From NCBI GenBank assembly GCA_019911785.1, contig JAIOJM010000095.1:1-18254 (forward strand): 18,254 bases of DNA. Direction: 5' to 3'. A model generated the notes under the pieces. The model was not told the DNA's origin. It saw only the letters and a program-made list of their open reading frames with translations, and searched no databases. Both the position numbers and the translations under genes were made by a program. Shown here piece after piece: positions 14,245-18,254 of this stretch. How positions within the stretch are numbered: the first letter of the stretch is position 1; each line of letters opens with the position of its first letter. This DNA comes from Sulfuricella sp. (lineage in GTDB: Bacteria > Pseudomonadota > Gammaproteobacteria > Burkholderiales > Sulfuricellaceae).

Positions 14245-14762
14245 GGTTGGGAGTCAAACGATAAATAAGGGCGATACATATTATGAACGGATATAAGGTT
14301 ATCCGGGCACGTTTTATGCCATTTAAATTGGCCTCTTTGGGGTTGATCGAGCATCGCCAGAATTTCTGCCGGGGGTGAAATCAGGCGACAAGCAAAGAGC
14401 AGCGAAATAAAGTGGCCTCGGATTCTTTTTGTCGGGTGGATAACCTGATTAATCGCGATCGGGTCGGGGTCGTGCACAACGCTGGCACCCAGCTCCTGCC
14501 GGGCTACGGCATGAATGCGGTCGCTGAAGGTTTCCTTATAGCGGATGATGCCGCCGGGTACGTGCCAGCCCGCATCATAATGGCCGTCATCCCGCCATGT
14601 CAGCAGGGCGCCTTTAACTTCATCCTTGATAAGCAGATCAACATTGACCAGCGGGGTAATCTGGCTGGCATAAAGAAACACTTCCTCCGGCAACCCGTGG
14701 GTTGGATCTCCCGTGAGGGCTTGCAACTCCTGCACCAGGTTGGCAAGGCGATTTGCCGTCAT
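14241..14762 (-). CDS. Gmm-like Nudix protein (GDP-mannose mannosyl hydrolase-like)
   Basis: A 173-residue Nudix-fold protein. WHVPGGIIRYKETFSDRI carries the G-x5-E start of the Nudix box (G71, E77). The following segment HAVARQELGASV lacks the usual R-E-U-x-E and keeps only the last E (E90) and Gly. GDP-mannose mannosyl hydrolase (Gmm/WcaH) has the same kind of altered box and the same length. The C-terminal FKWH and HNMYRPY segments also recall Gmm. Such enzymes hydrolyse GDP-hexoses and lie in O-antigen and colanic acid clusters; in this cluster a CDP-sugar could be the target. The ATG overlaps the preceding stop by one base (TAATG). Confidence 0.82.
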   Translation of the reverse strand: MTANRLANLVQELQALTGDPTHGLPEEVFLYASQITPLVNVDLLIKDEVKGALLTWRDDGHYDAGWHVPGGIIRYKETFSDRIHAVARQELGASVVHDPDPIAINQVIHPTKRIRGHFISLLFACRLISPPAEILAMLDQPQRGQFKWHKTCPDNLISVHNMYRPYLSFDSQP

Positions 14763-16579
14763 TATTTGCTGCTATCCCATGGTTCGATGAGCATGTTTTC
14801 CATGAATTCTGCACGATCAAGGAAGGGGAACATGTCTTCCAGCGGTTTGGATACCATAGTGCCGTCCGGCTTCACTTCGGATGCCAGTTTTGGATACAGC
14901 GGCTGGTCAGGCGCCATCATGATCTCGCACAGTGCTGGCCCTGGTTCCGCCAAGGTTTGATGAATTCTTTCCAGCAATTCCTCATGGTTCGCTGCCCGGT
15001 TGGATGGAATGCCATAGGCAGCGCAGATTTTTTGAATGTCTGGGAAAGTCACCCCGCTGCTTGGGTCAGCCGCGATGTAGTCCCCAGGGAAGTAGGCATC
15101 CTGGGTAAGACGGATGGAGGTGTAGCCATTGTTGTTAAGCAAAAAAATCTTGATGGGCAGTTTGTGGTGAACGATGGTCTGCAGTTCCTGCAAGTTCATC
15201 TGGATGCTGCCATCACCGGCGATGCAAATCACCCGTTTCCGGTCATTGGCGAAGCATGCCCCAATGGCGGCAGGCAGGTCATAGCCCATGGAGGCGCAGC
15301 CTGAATTAGTGAAAAGACGCTGCCCTTTCTTGAGTTTGATGGCCTGGAAGGTACATGTGTTGGCTGCGCCATTGGCAAGGACTATTACGTCACTGGGCGC
15401 CAACTCACCAGAAAGAGTGTCAACAAAATGGAAGGAGTTGACGTGTTTCTCCTGTGCTCGCCATTCTGGCGTAACGCTAGGATAACGGCGACGTCTTTCA
15501 CGACACCACTCAATCCAGCTTTCCCTGCGCGGCAACGGGTTGCCACGCAGTTGCCTCGCCATTTCTTCCAATAGCACCTTGGCGTCACAGTGGACCGGCA
15601 TGTCGGGGAAAATGGTGGTTTTCTTTAGTTCGGCAGAATCGATGTCAACGACGATTCTGTACGCAGCACGGGCGAACGCCTTGAACAGGTAGGAAACCGT
15701 TCTGACTCCGAGCCGCACCCCGATGGTCAGCAGGACATCAGCGTTCTGGATAATGAAGTTGCTGGATCGGTCGCCTGTGACGCTGGGGCGACCAAAGAAC
15801 AGAGGGTGGTCGGAATGAATAACGTCATTACCGCCCATGCCCGTTTGCACGGGTATGCCGAGCAGGTCGATCACTTCATGAAAGAGGTCCATGGCTCCAG
15901 CGAGGCGGATGCCATTGCCCGCCAGAAACACAGGGCGTTCGGCAGCGCGAAGGCGCTCGATAATGCTTGCCGCCTGTGCCTTGACGACCTCCGGGTCGAA
16001 ACAGATTCGGTCTTCCGCCTGGCTGTAGGGAAATAGCTCGTCTTCCTCAACCATTGCCGCCTGAACGTCCAAGGGGATATCCAGCCAAACCGGGCCAGGC
16101 CGTCCATTACGGGCGAGATAAAGTGCTTTCTCGAAGTGATAGCGAACACTCTTTGGGTCACGGACCATCACGCCGTATTTGGTGATCGATTGGACGATGG
16201 CAATGATGTTGGCTTCCTGATCGCCGAGCTGGCGAAGTGGTAATCCGGTACTCTCGACTGTCGTGCCATATTTTATCTGGCCGGAAATGAACATTCCGGG
16301 GATGGAGTCGAGCCATAGCCCCAGAACACCAGTAAGGGTATTGGTGCCGCCCGGGCCGCTGGTGACAACCGCTACGCCCAGGTTACCTGTTATGCGGGAG
16401 TAGCCTTCGACAGCGATCGCGCAAGCCTGTTCGTGGTGGTTGCAAACGTATTCCAGGTCCTTGTTTTTGCCGATGGCGTCATTGAGGTGCATGGCTCCGC
16501 CGCCGGAGATCATGAACACGTGGCGGACACCCGCCTCGGCGATACGTTTTGCCAGATAATCGGATACTCTAATTTTCAC
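14762..16579 (-). CDS. ThDP-dependent acetolactate synthase-like enzyme (YerE-like candidate)
   Basis: This 605-residue protein has the full three-domain layout of acetohydroxyacid-synthase-like enzymes. MKIRVSDYLAKRIAEAGVRH begins the pyrimidine domain, with catalytic Glu50 in NHHEQACA and the TSGPGGTN loop. A central domain with AERPVFLAGNGIRLAGA follows. The ThDP domain has GDGS (455-458) and, 24 residues on, NNNGYTSI. Relatives move a two-carbon unit from pyruvate. YerE of Yersinia uses this chemistry on CDP-3,6-dideoxy-4-ketohexose, and a DdhC-like gene lies two genes upstream here. GTG 16579 has GGAG eight bases before it and overlaps the previous gene by 11 bases. ATG 16597 is an alternative; the open frame to 16801 lies within the epimerase gene. 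Ordinary acetolactate synthase is unlikely because no regulatory subunit gene is adjacent. Confidence 0.82.
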   Translation of the reverse strand: MKIRVSDYLAKRIAEAGVRHVFMISGGGAMHLNDAIGKNKDLEYVCNHHEQACAIAVEGYSRITGNLGVAVVTSGPGGTNTLTGVLGLWLDSIPGMFISGQIKYGTTVESTGLPLRQLGDQEANIIAIVQSITKYGVMVRDPKSVRYHFEKALYLARNGRPGPVWLDIPLDVQAAMVEEDELFPYSQAEDRICFDPEVVKAQAASIIERLRAAERPVFLAGNGIRLAGAMDLFHEVIDLLGIPVQTGMGGNDVIHSDHPLFFGRPSVTGDRSSNFIIQNADVLLTIGVRLGVRTVSYLFKAFARAAYRIVVDIDSAELKKTTIFPDMPVHCDAKVLLEEMARQLRGNPLPRRESWIEWCRERRRRYPSVTPEWRAQEKHVNSFHFVDTLSGELAPSDVIVLANGAANTCTFQAIKLKKGQRLFTNSGCASMGYDLPAAIGACFANDRKRVICIAGDGSIQMNLQELQTIVHHKLPIKIFLLNNNGYTSIRLTQDAYFPGDYIAADPSSGVTFPDIQKICAAYGIPSNRAANHEELLERIHQTLAEPGPALCEIMMAPDQPLYPKLASEVKPDGTMVSKPLEDMFPFLDRAEFMENMLIEPWDSSK

Positions 16580-17618
16580 AAATGCTGCTCCAACCATGCC
16601 AACAGGCAGTTTTGATGATGGCTTGTTCCAAGGTGACGGTTTGTGTGAGGCCGAGTTCGGTTTCGGCACGCTGTGTGGAAGGCACATACCGTTTGGGTAC
16701 GGCCCCTGGCTGAGCTTGCTGCATGATGTGTATACCGTTGCCGCCAAGCGTTGTATTGACGAGCGTGGCAAGCTCCGCAATGCTGATGGCCTGACTTGCA
16801 CCTACGTTGTAAGGGCGGGCGGTCTGGCCACGTAACAGGATAGTCCACAGCCACAAAGTCAGATCAGCCGCATACAAGTAAGAACGGTATGGCGTACCGT
16901 CTCCGCTGATGCGAATCGCATTTTTAGCCATGGCATCCCGAATGAAGTTGCCAATCGCAAAGTGGCTATCGATAGGCAAGTAGGGGCCGACAAAGGCAAA
17001 GCAGCGAGCCAGCTTGGTCTCAATACCATGCTGCTTGGCATACAGGGTGCACAGCAATTCTGCGGCGCGCTTGCCTTCTGCGTAGGCGGATCCGGCATTG
17101 GCACAGTCCGGGCCGTTGAAGTCGGATTCAGACCAGTGTGATATGTGCGGGGGCTGGTCGCCATATACCGCGCCTGAACTGAGGAAAAGGAAGTCTTTTG
17201 CCCCGGATTGCACGGCAAAATCAAGTATTCGCCGCGTTCCTTCGACAATAGTGTCAAACATGCTAATAGGGTCTTCTGCATTCAGTTTGGCGCTGGCATC
17301 GGTGGCACCATGGATGACAAACGAGAACTTCCCTTCCGGAAAGGTGAATGTTCTTATGTCCCCCTGCAACAGCGCGATGCTGGGGTGGGACGCCACATGG
17401 GGCACCTTATCTTTGAAAGCCTCAGCGTTGCGCGTCAGTATGACAGCGCTCATGCCCAGATCCAGTTGATCATTCAACCAGACAAAACTTTCGAGCAACC
17501 AGGCGCCAATGAACCCCGTGCCGCCAGTTATGAAAAACCGCGCGCCCTTGAGGGCCGGCCAAAGCTCACGCCCTCGATCGAGAATGCTACTTAGGTCTTC
17601 TGCCAACGGGTTCTGCAC
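16569..17618 (-). CDS. NAD(P)-dependent epimerase/dehydratase (extended SDR)
   Basis: A 349-residue extended SDR. TGGTGFIG at 31-38 is the nucleotide loop, LFLSSGAVYG (144-152) carries the catalytic Ser, and YAEGK (Y178-K182) is the Y-x3-K pair. RCFAFVGPYLP and ISGDGTPYRSYLYAADLTLW are the usual sugar-nucleotide-binding segments. It epimerises, dehydrates or reduces a nucleotide sugar. Lying between the 3,6-dideoxy-sugar gene and the ThDP enzyme, it is a candidate for the 4-keto or side-chain reductase step (as RfbJ or YerF do), but the residues do not settle this. The start is taken as GTG 17618, six bases after the preceding stop, with GGGTGG upstream. No nearby ATG fits. Confidence 0.85.
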   Translation of the reverse strand: MQNPLAEDLSSILDRGRELWPALKGARFFITGGTGFIGAWLLESFVWLNDQLDLGMSAVILTRNAEAFKDKVPHVASHPSIALLQGDIRTFTFPEGKFSFVIHGATDASAKLNAEDPISMFDTIVEGTRRILDFAVQSGAKDFLFLSSGAVYGDQPPHISHWSESDFNGPDCANAGSAYAEGKRAAELLCTLYAKQHGIETKLARCFAFVGPYLPIDSHFAIGNFIRDAMAKNAIRISGDGTPYRSYLYAADLTLWLWTILLRGQTARPYNVGASQAISIAELATLVNTTLGGNGIHIMQQAQPGAVPKRYVPSTQRAETELGLTQTVTLEQAIIKTACWHGWSSICEN

Positions 17619-17624
17619 GGCGCA

Positions 17625-18254
17625 TTACCACCCGCCAAAACCGAAGAAGGTTTCCAGTTTCTCTCCCACATAATCCAGCATGGTTTCGTTAAGTCCTGGA
17701 TAGATGCCGACCCAGAAAGTCTGATTCATCACGATGTCGGTATTCTTCAGCTCACCACTAATGCGATAGGCGCGGTCCTGGAAATACGGTTGCCGTGTCA
17801 GGTTGCCAGCGAACAACAGGCGGGTACCCACTTTGTTCTGATCCAGATATTTAAGCAGATCCACTCGCGCCATTTGTGCCTCTTCGCGCAAGGTGACAGG
17901 GAAGCCAAACCAGGAAGGCTCGCTGTTAGGTGTCGCTTCGGGCAGGATCAGGAATTCTTCCATTCCGGCCAAGCGGTTCTTCATGAACTGGAAATTCTGT
18001 TTTCGGGCCTCGATAAAACCAGGCAGCCGGTCCATTTGCGCCAGGGCGCAGGCAGCCTGCATATCGGTAATCTTGAGGTTGTAGCCTAGGTGGGAGTAGG
18101 TGTATTTGTGGTCATACCCCATAGGCAACGTGCCAAGTTGCCAGCCATAGCGCTTACCACAGGTGTTGTCCTTGCCCGGCCCGCAGTAGCAATCGCGTCC
18201 CCAGTCGCGGAACGATTCGATGATGGTTTTTAGTTGATTATCGTTGGTGAATAC
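17625..18254 (-). CDS. rfbH: CDP-4-keto-6-deoxyglucose 3-dehydrase (RfbH/DdhC), N-terminal part outside window
   Basis: The frame is open to the end of the window, so only the last 209 residues are seen. They contain [11 protein letters not shown], the C-x1-C-x7-C part of the [2Fe-2S] motif reported for E1 of Yersinia (Cys codons at 18189-18191, 18183-18185 and 18159-18161). They also contain [21 protein letters not shown] and [19 protein letters not shown], characteristic of RfbH rather than ordinary DegT aminotransferases. This PMP enzyme, with the reductase DdhD/E3, removes the C3 hydroxyl of CDP-4-keto-6-deoxyglucose and leads to 3,6-dideoxyhexoses. The His that replaces the PLP Lys lies outside the window. 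Six bases separate it from the epimerase gene. Confidence 0.92.
   Translation of the reverse strand, partial: VFTNDNQLKTIIESFRDWGRDCYCGPGKDNTCGKRYGWQLGTLPMGYDHKYTYSHLGYNLKITDMQAACALAQMDRLPGFIEARKQNFQFMKNRLAGMEEFLILPEATPNSEPSWFGFPVTLREEAQMARVDLLKYLDQNKVGTRLLFAGNLTRQPYFQDRAYRISGELKNTDIVMNQTFWVGIYPGLNETMLDYVGEKLETFFGFGGW

Noticed and set aside
16580..16801. N-terminal extension of the ThDP enzyme frame
   Set aside because: It overlaps the conserved C-terminal part of the epimerase gene; GTG 16579 with GGAG eight bases upstream gives the usual family start.
1..18254. CRISPR array, tRNA, rRNA or prophage genes
   Set aside because: No regularly spaced direct repeats, cloverleaf, rRNA-like sequence or phage structural gene was seen on either strand.

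Overview
The window looks like chromosomal DNA of a Gram-negative proteobacterium, probably a betaproteobacterium of the Nitrosomonadales kind. That placement rests on protein style and on the dispersed repeats, not on a marker gene. It holds the edge of a lipopolysaccharide core/ligase block, a small accessory island, and the distal part of a large O-antigen gene cluster.

Region 1 (1-2754, + strand) is a tightly coupled three-gene operon. It contains the end of a family 25 glycosyltransferase, an O-antigen ligase/polymerase-type membrane protein and a heptosyltransferase-like family 9 glycosyltransferase.

Region 2 (2755-6361) is accessory. It contains a TacA/TacT-type toxin-antitoxin pair with a readable promoter and operator, and a Phd/PIN toxin-antitoxin pair in decay. 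In that second pair the PIN toxin is frameshifted, and a 136-bp MITE-like element has split the palindromic operator of the antitoxin. There follows a cluster of dispersed palindromic repeats and an AAA/DUF4143 ATPase with its own near-consensus promoter. A 27-nt exact copy of part of the sugar transferase gene lies at 2893-2919, and a 19-nt repeat occurs in inverted copies on either side of the two toxin-antitoxin modules.

Region 3 (6362-18254, - strand) is the O-antigen cluster. In transcription order it reads: DdhC/RfbH-like 3-dehydrase (cut by the window end), extended-SDR epimerase/reductase, acetolactate-synthase-like ThDP enzyme, Gmm-like Nudix protein, GtrB-like glycosyltransferase, GtrA-like flippase; then HpcH/HpaI-type aldolase, SDR, 3-dehydroquinate-synthase-like cyclase; then two family 4 glycosyltransferases and a WcaJ-type polyprenyl-phosphate sugar transferase. 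Most of these genes overlap or abut, so translation is probably coupled.

The most interesting content is this sugar pathway. The DdhC, SDR and ThDP-enzyme trio resembles the route to 4-C-branched 3,6-dideoxyhexoses (yersiniose type). Beside it sits an aldolase-SDR-cyclase operon whose cyclase keeps the active-site residues of true 3-dehydroquinate synthase. Together they suggest an O-antigen residue carrying a branched-chain sugar and/or a carbocycle, which I do not recognise as a described pathway. No tRNA, rRNA, CRISPR array or intact insertion sequence was seen.
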